From JAAEQG01 sp023133475 (GTDB lineage: Bacteria > Planctomycetota > Phycisphaerae > UBA1845), in contig DAOVLE010000020.1 of assembly GCA_030631415.1 (NCBI GenBank), forward strand, positions 1 to 36,556: a DNA stretch of 36,556 nt, read 5' to 3'. Position 1 is the first letter of the stretch; every line of letters begins with the position of its first letter. The translations under genes and the position numbers were made by a program. The notes below the pieces were generated by a model. That model was not told the origin of the DNA, ran no database searches, and saw only the letters and a program-made list of their open reading frames with translations. Positions 7,297-15,208 of the stretch are shown piece by piece.

Positions 7297-9165
7297 ATGA
7301 ACCGCGCAACAACTACGTGCATGGCAATACTGGTAACCGTATGGGTGTTGGGGACGCCAACATTCGGCTGGTCAGGGGGTTCTGTTCCGGACAGAGCGAC
7401 GCACGTCGTCAATTGGGACGGCTCGGGTGACCACGCCACCATCCAGGAAGCTCTCGACGCCTCCACCAACGGCGACACCATCATAGTGATGCCGTCCATC
7501 GGCTCACCAGCCGGTGTTTATGTCGAGAATATCCAGTTCCCTGCCATGGAAATCACCCTGTGCAGCTCGGACCCGAACGACCCTGCCGTGGTGGCTACCA
7601 CCATCATCGACGGGAACGCAAGCGAATCAGTGGTCACCTTTGCGTCATATGCCCCGCCCGGGGCGGTGATTGACGGCTTCACCATCAGCAACGGGTTCGC
7701 CGCAGCCGGCGGCGGGATATGTTGCGTCAACGGTGATCCGACCATCCGCAACTGTGTCATCACTGGAAACTCCGCCGACGAGGGTGGTGGGATTCGCGTC
7801 TGGAACGGCAACGCCGCAATTCACCACTGCGTTGTCAGCGACAACCAGGCCACTTTCCGCGGCGGCGGGATTTGCTGCGTCGGATTCGGCTCCATCGTTA
7901 TCAATCCGACGATCACCTGTTGCACCATCACGGGCAACTCGATTGCCGGCGACTGGACCTACGGCGGCGGTATCTGCTGTGACTCCATCAACGTCACCAT
8001 CGACGACTGCGTCATCAGCGGAAATTCCACCGGCTCAATCACCGACCCCGGAAGCGAGGGGGGTGGGGTTTACAACTCCGACGGCACTGTCTCCATCACC
8101 GGCTGCACGATCGCCGATAACACCGCAGGTGGGAACCAATCTTATGGTGGTGGCGTCAGTGGCATGGGTGGGGAACTTTCGATTGACAACTGCACGCTCA
8201 CCGGCAACTCGACTAACGGTGATGAGTATTATGGTGGCGGTGGCATCAGTTGCACATGGGGCACGCTGATCGTGACCGACAGCCGAATCTGTAATAATTC
8301 CGCGGTTGGCGGTGTCGGCTTCGTCGGTGGTGGCGGGGCAATCTATGCCCTCTACAGCACATCCACCATCAGCAATTGCCGCATCGCCGTAAACGAAGGA
8401 AAGGTCGGCGGAGCGATTATGGTTGAAAACGGCGATCTTCAGGCCAGAAACTGTGAAATCACCTTCAACACCGCCGTGGTGGACGGCGGCGGTCTTTGCG
8501 CCACCGAGGGCAACCTGACGGTCACCAACTGCACCATCGCACAGAACACCGCCGCTTTATTCGGCTTTGGCGGTGGGATTCTCGCCTATTCCAGCACGGT
8601 TGAGCTTGCCAATGCCATTCTCTGGGGCGACTCAGCCGGGTTCGGGCCGGAAATCTACCTGGACTACTGGTGGGAGCCGGAAGACACCTCAACAGTCAAC
8701 ATTTCCTATAGCGACGTCGAGGGCGGACCCAACGAAATCTATGTAGGAGACGGGAGCACGCTCAACTGGCTTACGGGCAGCATCGACGCCGACCCGCTAT
8801 TCGTTGACCCCGACGGGCCCGACGACGATCACGAGACTTACGAGGACAACGACTTCCGCTTGTCGGCTGGGTCGCCTTGCATCGACACAGGCCACAACAG
8901 TTTCGCCCTGCTCACCCCAACCGATCTCGATGGGCACGCCCGCATCCTTTGCTCCCAGGTGGACATGGGAGCCTATGAGTTCGGGCTGGGTGACTACCAA
9001 TGCGATCAGGATGTGGACCTTGCCGATTTCGCAAGCTGGGATGAGTGCATGACCGGTCCTGGAGTCGGCCCGTACGATCCAGGCTGCGAAGCGTTTGATT
9101 CCAACTACGACTTTGACGTCGATCTGTCGGACTTCGCCGCTTTTGAGGAGGCCTTTACGGGTTAG
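7297..9165 (+). CDS. secreted right-handed parallel beta-helix protein with dockerin-like C-terminus
   Basis: I choose ATG 7297 rather than ATG 7291: AGGAGG at 7284-7289 is 7 bases from 7297 but only 1 base from 7291. The first 25 residues form a signal peptide (CMAILVTVWVLG core). Residues about 45-500 are built of short turns of the form GGGI-CC-NG...I.NC.ITGNSA, the pattern of parallel beta-helix and chlamydial PMP-type repeats, unusually rich in Cys pairs (GGGICC three times). A segment typical of planctomycete beta-helix proteins follows (GSPCIDTG, DLDGHARI, VDMGAYEF). The last 60 residues are a two-part EF-hand tail (CDQDVDLADFASW, NYDFDVDLSDFAAF). Such proteins are usually exported or surface-bound; enzymatic activity, for example as a polysaccharide lyase, cannot be inferred. 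The shared tail with the genes at 2487 and 28611 suggests a common anchoring route. Confidence 0.9.
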   Translation: MNRATTTCMAILVTVWVLGTPTFGWSGGSVPDRATHVVNWDGSGDHATIQEALDASTNGDTIIVMPSIGSPAGVYVENIQFPAMEITLCSSDPNDPAVVATTIIDGNASESVVTFASYAPPGAVIDGFTISNGFAAAGGGICCVNGDPTIRNCVITGNSADEGGGIRVWNGNAAIHHCVVSDNQATFRGGGICCVGFGSIVINPTITCCTITGNSIAGDWTYGGGICCDSINVTIDDCVISGNSTGSITDPGSEGGGVYNSDGTVSITGCTIADNTAGGNQSYGGGVSGMGGELSIDNCTLTGNSTNGDEYYGGGGISCTWGTLIVTDSRICNNSAVGGVGFVGGGGAIYALYSTSTISNCRIAVNEGKVGGAIMVENGDLQARNCEITFNTAVVDGGGLCATEGNLTVTNCTIAQNTAALFGFGGGILAYSSTVELANAILWGDSAGFGPEIYLDYWWEPEDTSTVNISYSDVEGGPNEIYVGDGSTLNWLTGSIDADPLFVDPDGPDDDHETYEDNDFRLSAGSPCIDTGHNSFALLTPTDLDGHARILCSQVDMGAYEFGLGDYQCDQDVDLADFASWDECMTGPGVGPYDPGCEAFDSNYDFDVDLSDFAAFEEAFTG

Positions 9166-9171
9166 CGGGAT

Positions 9172-9222
9172 GTCGGGTCTGCGGACCCGACCTACCGCCG
9201 TGGCGGGTGAAACCCGCCCTAC
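9172..9222. repeat. paired palindromes directly after the beta-helix gene
   Basis: TCGGGTCTGCGGACCCGA is followed by GGCGGGTGAAACCCGCC. The element starts 7 bases after the TAG stop. Both halves occur elsewhere (2342, 22684; 6614, 20251 and others). Confidence 0.75.
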
Positions 9223-9267
9223 CGCCGCTGACAAATTGGCTGGGGGGTTGTATAACCGTGCCCGGAT

Positions 9268-10872
9268 ATGCCCGCTGTCAATACCATGCAATCGAGCAGT
9301 GTCAGCCCGGCGCCTGTTTGGCCCACGCGAGTTTGGTTGGCCATCTATATTGGCCTGGCGCTTGCGGCTGCGGGCACGTTCCTGGGCACCGTGGGCTACC
9401 CGTTCGTTTACGATGATCACCCGGTGATTGCCCATAACCCCGTGATCACCTCGGCGGGTGGCTGGTTGGAGGTGTTCACCTCTCCCTATTGGCCGACCGA
9501 GCTGTGCCTCGACCCGCTATATAGGCCGCTGACCACGCTGACGCTCAAGATCAACCATGCTATGGGAGCAGGTGACCCGGCCGGGTTTCGCGTGTTCAAT
9601 CTCATGCTGCACGCCCTTGCGACGGTGCTGGTGGCGGCGTTTGCCCGGCGATTCTGGGCGTGCAACTCGGCTGCGTGGGTGGCGGGGATACTGTTCGCCA
9701 CACACCCGATCCACTCGGAAACCCTGGGCCTGGTGGTGGGGCGAGCTGAATTGCTGGCTGGCGTGTTGGTGACTGGGATGCTGCTGCGGCATCTTGGTCG
9801 GGATGTGGCTGGTGCGGACCCTTCAGCCTGCTATCACCTTACCACGACGTTTCTCTTTCTGTTGGCTTTGGGCTCGAAGGAGCACGCAGTTATTGCCTGG
9901 CCTGCACTGGTGTTCATCGACTTGTGGCACCGGAGCCAGTCGGGGAAAGGGGAACCGGTGCGACGGTTTTTGCACCGGGTGCTGGCTGGTCATCATTTGG
10001 GGCTGATGTTTGCCCTGGCGGGTTTTCTGTTCATGCGCTGGGTCGTCTTTGGTGAGCGGACAACCTTGCCGGATGATCTGGTGAATCCGTTGGCCAACCC
10101 ATTGCTCGGTGCGTCCGCGACCGTCAAGATCGCCACTCCGTTTGCTTTGCTCTGGCTGGTGGTGCAGCAGTGGTTCGTGGGCGCCCCGCTCTGCCCGATC
10201 TGGAGTGTGGGCGGCTTTGAGCTTCCCGAGACGCTTCTACGTGGTGACGTGCTGGGCGGCATGTTGGTCAGCCTGGTGATGCTGGTGAGCTTGGTAGTTG
10301 GTTGGCGTCGGCGTCGGCGGTTGTGGGCGGTAGTGGGGATGCTGGTTCTGGGGGTGATAATCCCCTGCCATTTTGTCCCGATGGCCAACTGGCTTTATGC
10401 GGAGCGTTGGATTTACCTACCCAGCGTTTTTCTGGCGGTGTTGTGTGCAGGTTTGGTTGTGTGGGTGCCGCGGTTCAGCGTCGGTGGTTCGACCGTGGCG
10501 GCAATGCTGTTTTTGATGGTGACATTGTCTTACCAGCATTGTTGGGCGACGCCTGAGAGGGTCTTTGAGTGCGTCGTTCAGCGTCAGCCGTACAGCTTTC
10601 ATGGGCTGATCGGTTTGCTTACGATGCGTCGTCAGACGGGGCGGTTGGGGGCTTCGGGCGTGTATGCGGAGCGTTTGACGGAACGGTTCCCCGAGTCGGA
10701 GCGGGTGTGGCATTACAAGATGCTCCAGGCCTACGAATCGCGGGATTGGGACGCCGCCGCCACAGCCTGTCGGCGTTGGGCGAGTCTGCGCCCGCCATGC
10801 CCGTTGTCGGCGGAGAGTGCCCGCATTACAGACGAAATCTACGAACATAGCATTACAGGGGCGACCGAATAA
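9268..10872 (+). CDS. TMTC/PMT-like GT-C membrane glycosyltransferase
   Basis: A 534-residue multispanning membrane protein with about ten hydrophobic segments. The first external loop carries the acidic motif VYDDHPVI (Asp49, Asp50), as in GT-C enzymes, where such Asp residues bind the metal/lipid-phosphate sugar. RPLTTLTLKINHAMG, NLMLHALATVLV, ATHPIHSE..VVGRAELLA and SKEHAVIAWPAL match the TMTC (DUF1736) protein O-mannosyltransferase pattern. The C-terminal 90 residues (ERLTERFPESERVWHYKML) look like one or two TPR-like helices, as in the family, though far fewer than in eukaryotic TMTCs. The start is uncertain: ATG 9268 and ATG 9286 are in frame and neither has a good Shine-Dalgarno. A protein-glycosylating role is inferred from the family; the acceptor is unknown. 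Confidence 0.75.
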   Translation: MPAVNTMQSSSVSPAPVWPTRVWLAIYIGLALAAAGTFLGTVGYPFVYDDHPVIAHNPVITSAGGWLEVFTSPYWPTELCLDPLYRPLTTLTLKINHAMGAGDPAGFRVFNLMLHALATVLVAAFARRFWACNSAAWVAGILFATHPIHSETLGLVVGRAELLAGVLVTGMLLRHLGRDVAGADPSACYHLTTTFLFLLALGSKEHAVIAWPALVFIDLWHRSQSGKGEPVRRFLHRVLAGHHLGLMFALAGFLFMRWVVFGERTTLPDDLVNPLANPLLGASATVKIATPFALLWLVVQQWFVGAPLCPIWSVGGFELPETLLRGDVLGGMLVSLVMLVSLVVGWRRRRRLWAVVGMLVLGVIIPCHFVPMANWLYAERWIYLPSVFLAVLCAGLVVWVPRFSVGGSTVAAMLFLMVTLSYQHCWATPERVFECVVQRQPYSFHGLIGLLTMRRQTGRLGASGVYAERLTERFPESERVWHYKMLQAYESRDWDAAATACRRWASLRPPCPLSAESARITDEIYEHSITGATE

Positions 10873-10876
10873 TGCT

Positions 10877-10967
10877 GTAGGGTGGGTGTAGCTTCGCGGA
10901 GCGAAGCGAAACCCACCGCACCGGCTGGTGGGTTCCACCTCGCTCCGCGAGGTTCCACCCACCCTAC
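10877..10967. repeat. palindromic repeat (GTGGGTGGAACC...GGTTCCACC) after the TMTC-like gene
   Basis: The element begins 4 bases after the TAA stop. It holds a CTTCGCGGAGCGAAG hairpin and an AACCCACC/GGTGGGTT hairpin (10910-10917 with 10927-10934), and its outer ends (GTAGGGTGGGTG and CACCCACCCTAC-like) pair with each other. The twin element is at 28326-28394. Confidence 0.8.
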
Positions 10968-11076
10968 CCCTTTCACCGGTCACGTCAAAATGTCTGGGCG
11001 CTAAGCTGGTGGCGTGGTATGATCCGTATTGCTTATCAGACGATGAAGTTGTTGCGTTGCCGAGGAGGTTTTCACC

Positions 11077-11739
11077 ATGGCAAAGAAGGTGGCAGTTTGC
11101 CTGTCCGGTTGTGGTTTTCTCGACGGTTCGGAGATACACGAAGCCGCATTCACTCTGCTGGCACTGGATCAAGCCGGTGCGGAAATCCACTGTTGTGCCC
11201 CGTCGGGCGTGAAGTTGGAGGTGGTGGACCACACCGCCCAGAAACCCAGCGGCGAGACCCGCGATGTCTTGACCGAGTCCGCCCGGATCGCCCGTTGCGA
11301 GATCAAGCCACTCTCGCAGGTGAACGCCAAAGACATCGACGCGCTGATCTTCCCCGGCGGGTTCGGCGCCGCCAAGAACCTTTGTTCGTTCGCCGTTGAC
11401 GGGGCTGATTGCAAGGTGAATCCGGAGGTGGAATCCCTGGTCGGCGACATGCTCGAGATGAAAAAACCGATCGGGGCCATCTGCATAGCTCCTGCCATGC
11501 TGGCCCGCATCGTGGGACGGAAGAATATCCCTGCCAGGCTGACCATCGGCACCGACGCCAACGTGGCATCCGCCGTCAACCAGATGGGCGCCACCCACTG
11601 CGATTGCCCCGCCACGGAGATGGTGGCGGACGAAACCCACAAGGTGGTCAGCACCCCGGCTTATATGCTGGCCGGCGGCCCGGCGGAGGTGTACGCGGGA
11701 ATCAAGAAGTGCGTGGATAAGCTGCTGGAGATGGCATGA
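11077..11739 (+). CDS. elbB: ElbB-type DJ-1/PfpI-superfamily protein (glyoxalase-like)
   Basis: A 220-residue protein matching ElbB (ES1 family, class I glutamine-amidotransferase-like fold) over its full length. The start (MAKKVAVCLSGCGFLDG), the IFPGGFGAAKN loop and the nucleophile-elbow Cys136 in AICIAPAML are all family signatures. E. coli ElbB was first linked to isoprenoid synthesis and later shown to have weak glyoxalase activity; its real role is unsettled. GAGGAGG at 11062-11068 is 8 bases before the ATG, so the start is secure. It is cytosolic, with no signal peptide. Its 3' end faces the convergent gene ending at 11770, only 30 bases away. Confidence 0.93.
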   Translation: MAKKVAVCLSGCGFLDGSEIHEAAFTLLALDQAGAEIHCCAPSGVKLEVVDHTAQKPSGETRDVLTESARIARCEIKPLSQVNAKDIDALIFPGGFGAAKNLCSFAVDGADCKVNPEVESLVGDMLEMKKPIGAICIAPAMLARIVGRKNIPARLTIGTDANVASAVNQMGATHCDCPATEMVADETHKVVSTPAYMLAGGPAEVYAGIKKCVDKLLEMA

Positions 11740-11769
11740 TCGCGACAAGTTGGCAGGCTCAGCGGTGAA

Positions 11770-12363
11770 TTATCCGCGAGATATCACGTCATCAATGCTT
11801 TTGGCGAGTTGGCGAACTTCGAAAGGTTTGCGAAGGTAGGCGTCAAGCCCATTCTGCAGGAGGGCTTCCCCTTGCCCGGGGGTCATGGCTCCGCTGACGG
11901 CGATCAGCCTGGTGCGCTGAAACTCTTCGCTGCTGCGCAGGAAGCGGCAAAGCTCCTTAGGTTGTAAGCCGCCCAGGGAGACATCGGCAACGATGACGTG
12001 CGGGCAGTTTCGCCCGGCGAGTACGCCGGCCTCGAAGATCGTGGCGGCGATCTCCACCGTGTATTTGCCCTCGGCAGCGAGTACGTCGCGGAGCAGAGCG
12101 GTGAACTCTATCTCGTCGTCCAGGACCAGGACGCGAGTATGCCCGGTCTCCAGCCCCTCCAGTGGCATACCGTGGACCTGCATGAAGCGGATTAGCTGGT
12201 TGAGGGGTATGCGGCGATCCTTGCTGCCGGGTATGCGGTATCCGCGAAGCTGCCCGCTGTCGAACCACTTGGCCACCGTGCGGGGAGCCACCTTGCAAAT
12301 TCTGGCAACTTGCCCGGTGGTCAGGACTTCTTTGGGGAGATCGTTGGCCAAGGCGGTTTCCAC
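11770..12363 (-). CDS. excisionase-type helix-turn-helix fused to response-regulator receiver domain
   Basis: A 197-residue two-domain protein. Residues 10-65 are a MerR/excisionase-like HTH (LTTGQVARICKVAPRTVAKW, then a wing with RIPGSKDRRIP). Residues 76-195 are a CheY-like receiver with every key residue: Asp82-Asp83 (LVLDDE), phospho-acceptor Asp127 (VIVADVSL), Ser157 (AVSGA) and Lys179 (LRKPF). The domain order is the reverse of normal response regulators, which carry the receiver first. The frame opens with GTG 12363 without a clear Shine-Dalgarno. No histidine kinase is nearby, so it is an orphan regulator; its DNA target is unknown. A CCGGCCCAC/GTGGGGCCG hairpin lies just upstream (12393-12413). 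Confidence 0.88.
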   Translation of the reverse strand: METALANDLPKEVLTTGQVARICKVAPRTVAKWFDSGQLRGYRIPGSKDRRIPLNQLIRFMQVHGMPLEGLETGHTRVLVLDDEIEFTALLRDVLAAEGKYTVEIAATIFEAGVLAGRNCPHVIVADVSLGGLQPKELCRFLRSSEEFQRTRLIAVSGAMTPGQGEALLQNGLDAYLRKPFEVRQLAKSIDDVISRG

Positions 12364-12392
12364 CTATTAACCGACCGATATCAATACCGCTC

Positions 12393-12413
12393 CGGCCCAC
12401 TGATGTGGGGCCG
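12393..12413. promoter_or_regulatory. GC-rich hairpin upstream of the HTH-receiver gene
   Basis: CGGCCCAC pairs with GTGGGGCCG around a TGAT loop, 30 bases before the GTG start. It could be an operator for the regulator itself or a leader structure; nothing else supports either role. Confidence 0.25.
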
Positions 12414-12483
12414 AAAGCACGTAGTAGATTTGTCGGTTTCGCAAGACCGGAACTTGGCTAAAACCCGAGCCAACCCGCATATT

Positions 12484-12681
12484 TCACTGCAGAGCACACA
12501 GTCGCCTGCGGTTCGCTACTGTTCGAGCATTTCGTCGATGGCCGACAATCTCGAAATTGCGGATGACGGCGTCCTGGGTCTTGGTGTCGGCGAAGAAGGC
12601 ATCCCGGCCGTCGCGCGTGTAATCAGCAATGCGGTCCAGGCAGTCGCGGATGTGCAACAGATAGACGCGGTCGTCCTTCAC
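12484..12681 (-). pseudogene. hepT: HepT (DUF86) toxin remnant with internal deletion
   Basis: The frame from GTG 12681 starts as a normal HepT (MKDDRVYLLHIRDCLDRI, DAVIRNFEIVG) for about 47 residues, then turns into unrelated Arg-rich sequence and stops at 65 residues; HepT is normally about 110. In the next frame over, the DNA right after the break (12541 to 12516) reads AIDEMLEQ-stop, which looks like a HepT C-terminus. The simplest reading is a deletion that joined the 5' third to the last codons out of frame. The RNase motif RX4-6H of HepT lies in the lost part, so the toxin should be inactive. Its GTG overlaps the mntA TGA by GTGA, the usual coupling of this pair. Confidence 0.7.
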
Positions 12682-12908
12682 AGCGGTGTGGCCTCCGCGA
12701 GAATTCGCTTTTCAAGATGTGGGTTGAGGCTGCCGTCGACGACTACGTCAACCCGCCGGCCCAGAAGCTCCTCCAGGTCTTGCCACAAGCCGACGTGGTC
12801 GAGCAGGCTCCGGCCCGGTTCCAGATCGACGAGCAGATCGATATCACTGTCCGGGCGGGCATCGCCGCGAGCGACGGAGCCGAAGATACGGTCGCAGTAG
12901 TGATCGGC
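12678..12908 (-). pseudogene. mntA: MntA-type nucleotidyltransferase antitoxin, 5' end replaced by a repeat
   Basis: The frame encodes the minimal nucleotidyltransferase core IFGSVARGDARPDSDIDLLVD (GSX10DXD motif), then EPGRSLLDHVGLWQDLEELLGRRVDVVVDG, as in MntA antitoxins that AMPylate HepT. The usual 25-30 N-terminal residues before the FGS motif are missing. The coding match stops five residues before it, exactly where the inverted repeat 12910-13027 begins. The open frame continues through the repeat to 13118, and an ATG inside the repeat (giving MGHPADHYCDR) could still start a shortened protein, so expression cannot be ruled out. Confidence 0.75.
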
Positions 12909-12909
12909 T

Positions 12910-13027
12910 GGGTGGCCCATGGCTTTAGCCGTGGGGGACGCGAATCCAGGCGTCCAGGCTGCCACGGGGACCGGCGGTGCTCGGGTGAACCATTCATGTC
13001 CCCCACCGCTAAAGCGATGGGCCACCC
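12910..13027. repeat. inverted repeat (GGGTGGCCCATGGCTTTAGC family) interrupting mntA
   Basis: Arms 12910-12939 and 12998-13027 pair at 28 of 30 positions around a 58-base loop. It is the same family as 2251-2332, which has a loop of only 12 bases. No transposase or obvious target-site duplication is visible. Confidence 0.85.
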
Positions 13028-13030
13028 GTT

Positions 13031-13059
13031 CCTGTAGCGCAGGCTTCCAGCCTGCACAG
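13031..13059. repeat. short hairpin GCAGGCTTCCAGCCTGC
   Basis: GCAGGCT (13039-13045) pairs with AGCCTGC (13049-13055), flanked by CTGTAGC and ACAG. It lies about 30 bases after the stop of the gene ending at 13088, so it might help end that transcript; it could equally be another interspersed palindrome. Confidence 0.5.
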
Positions 13060-13087
13060 TGGCCAATAAAAAGTGGCTTGTCGGCTG

Positions 13088-14767
13088 CTATCCCGTGGGT
13101 GTTGTGGGCTTTTCCCATCCGCTCAGGTCAATTCGCACCGTGCGGTACGCACGAGGGATCGGAATGTCGACGTATTGCGCCAAACGCTCCCTGGGTTCGG
13201 TGGTCTGATACACGTCGATGGTGACGTCCCGGTAGCTGGGAGTCGGGTCCGCCGGCAGCGGATGAACCGCCACACGACGGTACGCATCGCACTTCGAGAG
13301 GTAGTCGCGCAGAATGGTGTCCTCCGCCAGCTTCAGCTTGTTCTCACGCTCGACAAAGATGTGCCCAAAAGCGTAGCGAGCCATCAACTCCGCCACCTCC
13401 CCGGTGTTAGCCACCTTGGACACAAAGTCCAGCTCAGGACGGCAGTTGCAGGTGTAGAGGAGCTTGCTCCCACGCACGACCAAAGCCCGTCGCCATGGAA
13501 TATGTTGACGCACGGCGAATACGAAGTCCCCGTCACGCAGCCCACTGAACAAAACCACGTGCCCTTCGATTTTGTCACGATGTGCCAACACGATGGGGCC
13601 GTAGTCCGGGCGGTGTTCGACCGGCGTGGCAATGCCAAAAACGCAACAACCGCAAACCACGATGCCGGACAAAGCCGCCCTCACCCTGCCCGCGCGGACC
13701 CATGACAACAGAACACCGCCTGCCAACGCAGACCACACCGCAATCGGGAACAAAGCCAAGTATATGTAACGCGATTCCTTGAAGTCCGCGATGGTCACCA
13801 AAGCATAGCCGGCGATCAGCCAAGCGGTCAGAAAAATCCACACCAACCCCTGCTTCCGCCGGAGAAACAAAACTCCAATCATCGCCGCCACCAGATAAGG
13901 CACCGAGACCTGGCGCGGAATCTGGCTGGCGTAGAAGGTCACAGACCCCAGGCCAAAGCGGTTTGCAAAGGTTGCGTCGCCGCTGAGCAGTTGTCGCCCG
14001 TGGCCGTCCAGGCTCAGGAACGTCACCGTCGTCACTGCAACGGCGATCACCACGACCGCTATGGCATGAGTCGGCCTACAGATACCCTTGCAGGCAGCCA
14101 AGACCAGCGTAAAGGCCACCACCCCGGTGAGGAACATTGCCGGCTGCTTGAAGAGCACCGCCAGCACGGTGACCGCTGCCAGGCAGACGAGCCGCTTGGT
14201 CGACGGCTGACGCAGGTACCACACCAGCCCAGCCGCCGCCCAGATCATCACCGCCAGCGTGGGGACCTCGAGCATGTTCTGGCGCCCCCAGGTGGTGGTG
14301 GCGGGCATTGTCACGAGGATCACCGCCGCCAGAACCGCAGTCAGCCGATCCGCCAAGAATCGCACAAAGGTGTACGCCCCCGCCGCCGCCAGCATCCCAA
14401 AACACGCAACACAAAACCGTGCCGTAAACACCGACACGCCGAACAACGCAAAAAAACCAGACTCAACCAGCGCATAGCCGGGCGGATAATGTCGGCCAAT
14501 ACCCAAAGCCGGGTAATGCCCGTACTGCTGAACCGCGAACTGCATGGGCGACAACCACGCCTGCGGGCCGGCGGCGATCCAGTCGTGGATCAACACCCCG
14601 TCCATGGCGTGAGCCGCGGCATCACCGTAGCGAAATCCCCCCACCGAGATGTCCTGCACCAGCACCACCAACGCCGTCAGCATCACCATACAGCAGAGCA
14701 CACGATCCAGTTTGGTCCAGTTGCCGACAGGTGGCAAGATTGAAGGGTTGGACTGCTCCGTGCACAA
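13088..14767 (-). CDS. GT-C family membrane glycosyltransferase (PMT/ArnT-like)
   Basis: A 559-residue protein with about eleven hydrophobic segments in the first 400 residues and a soluble C-terminal domain of about 150 residues. The first loop has the acidic pair expected in GT-C enzymes (RYGDAAAHAMDG, Asp49 and Asp56), followed by HYPPGYALVE. TTTWGRQNMLEVPTLAVM and LAVLFKQPAMFL match the PMT_2/GT83-like pattern. It would transfer a sugar from a lipid-phosphate carrier to an acceptor on the outer face of the membrane; donor and acceptor are unknown. The start is TTG 14767, chosen because GAGGAG (14776-14781) lies 8 bases upstream. Both this and the gene at 9268 are GT-C enzymes but they are not close copies. 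Confidence 0.8.
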   Translation of the reverse strand: MCTEQSNPSILPPVGNWTKLDRVLCCMVMLTALVVLVQDISVGGFRYGDAAAHAMDGVLIHDWIAAGPQAWLSPMQFAVQQYGHYPALGIGRHYPPGYALVESGFFALFGVSVFTARFCVACFGMLAAAGAYTFVRFLADRLTAVLAAVILVTMPATTTWGRQNMLEVPTLAVMIWAAAGLVWYLRQPSTKRLVCLAAVTVLAVLFKQPAMFLTGVVAFTLVLAACKGICRPTHAIAVVVIAVAVTTVTFLSLDGHGRQLLSGDATFANRFGLGSVTFYASQIPRQVSVPYLVAAMIGVLFLRRKQGLVWIFLTAWLIAGYALVTIADFKESRYIYLALFPIAVWSALAGGVLLSWVRAGRVRAALSGIVVCGCCVFGIATPVEHRPDYGPIVLAHRDKIEGHVVLFSGLRDGDFVFAVRQHIPWRRALVVRGSKLLYTCNCRPELDFVSKVANTGEVAELMARYAFGHIFVERENKLKLAEDTILRDYLSKCDAYRRVAVHPLPADPTPSYRDVTIDVYQTTEPRERLAQYVDIPIPRAYRTVRIDLSGWEKPTTPTG

Positions 14768-15208
14768 AAGTTGCGCTCCTCGGGTAGGTGGAACTACTCG
14801 ACCGGATGCCGAAACAGGATCGGCAAGGGGTTATCGGGCATCGCGGGGACTCAGTTAAGTTGAAAGGGACGGTGTTTGTACCGGACAATTCACCGCCGAG
14901 AAGAATGGAGAATGGAGAAAATGGAAAATTGAAAATGAAAAATGTGGAGATGGGAGACATCGTCGTTATGTGCACACGTGGGCGTTTAGCAGCGACAAGT
15001 CCGTAGCGTTTAGCGGCGACCCGAAGGGGAGCGTGGAGCGCGAAAAATGGAGCATGGGAATGATAACATGGGGAATTGGGCAACGAAGAACTGAAAACGT
15101 TGCCAAATCAACATTTCCCATTTCCCGTTCTACATCCGTCACCAGCGGGGACACCGATACCGCCGGTTGACTTTGGACTTTGGACCTTGGACTCAGACGT
15201 AGGGCGGG
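14768..15208. other. 441-base intergenic region with composite repeat
   Basis: Contains the promoter side of the gene starting at 14767, an A-rich/GTTTAGCGGCGAC composite repeat (14903-15034), and a TTTGGAC tandem (15168-15194) joined to a GGGCGGGTT half-palindrome (15199-15210). That half-palindrome overlaps the stop codon of the phosphoesterase ending at 15209. No gene is supported. Confidence 0.7.
14903..15034 (+). repeat. composite repeat: A-rich tandem, GTGCACACGTGGG linker, GTTTAGCGGCGAC tandem
   Basis: The order is TGGAGAA/TGGAAAA units, GTGGAGATGGGAGAC, GTGCACACGTGGGC, GTTTAGCAGCGACAAGTCC, GTTTAGCGGCGACCCGAAGG, GGGAGCG. This is the cleanest full copy in the window and defines the module order seen in part at 6859, 27591, 28421 and 36393. 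Confidence 0.85.

Noticed and set aside
12678..13118. A full 146-residue nucleotidyltransferase gene
   Set aside because: Only the C-terminal half matches MntA; the first half is repeat sequence with no family similarity.
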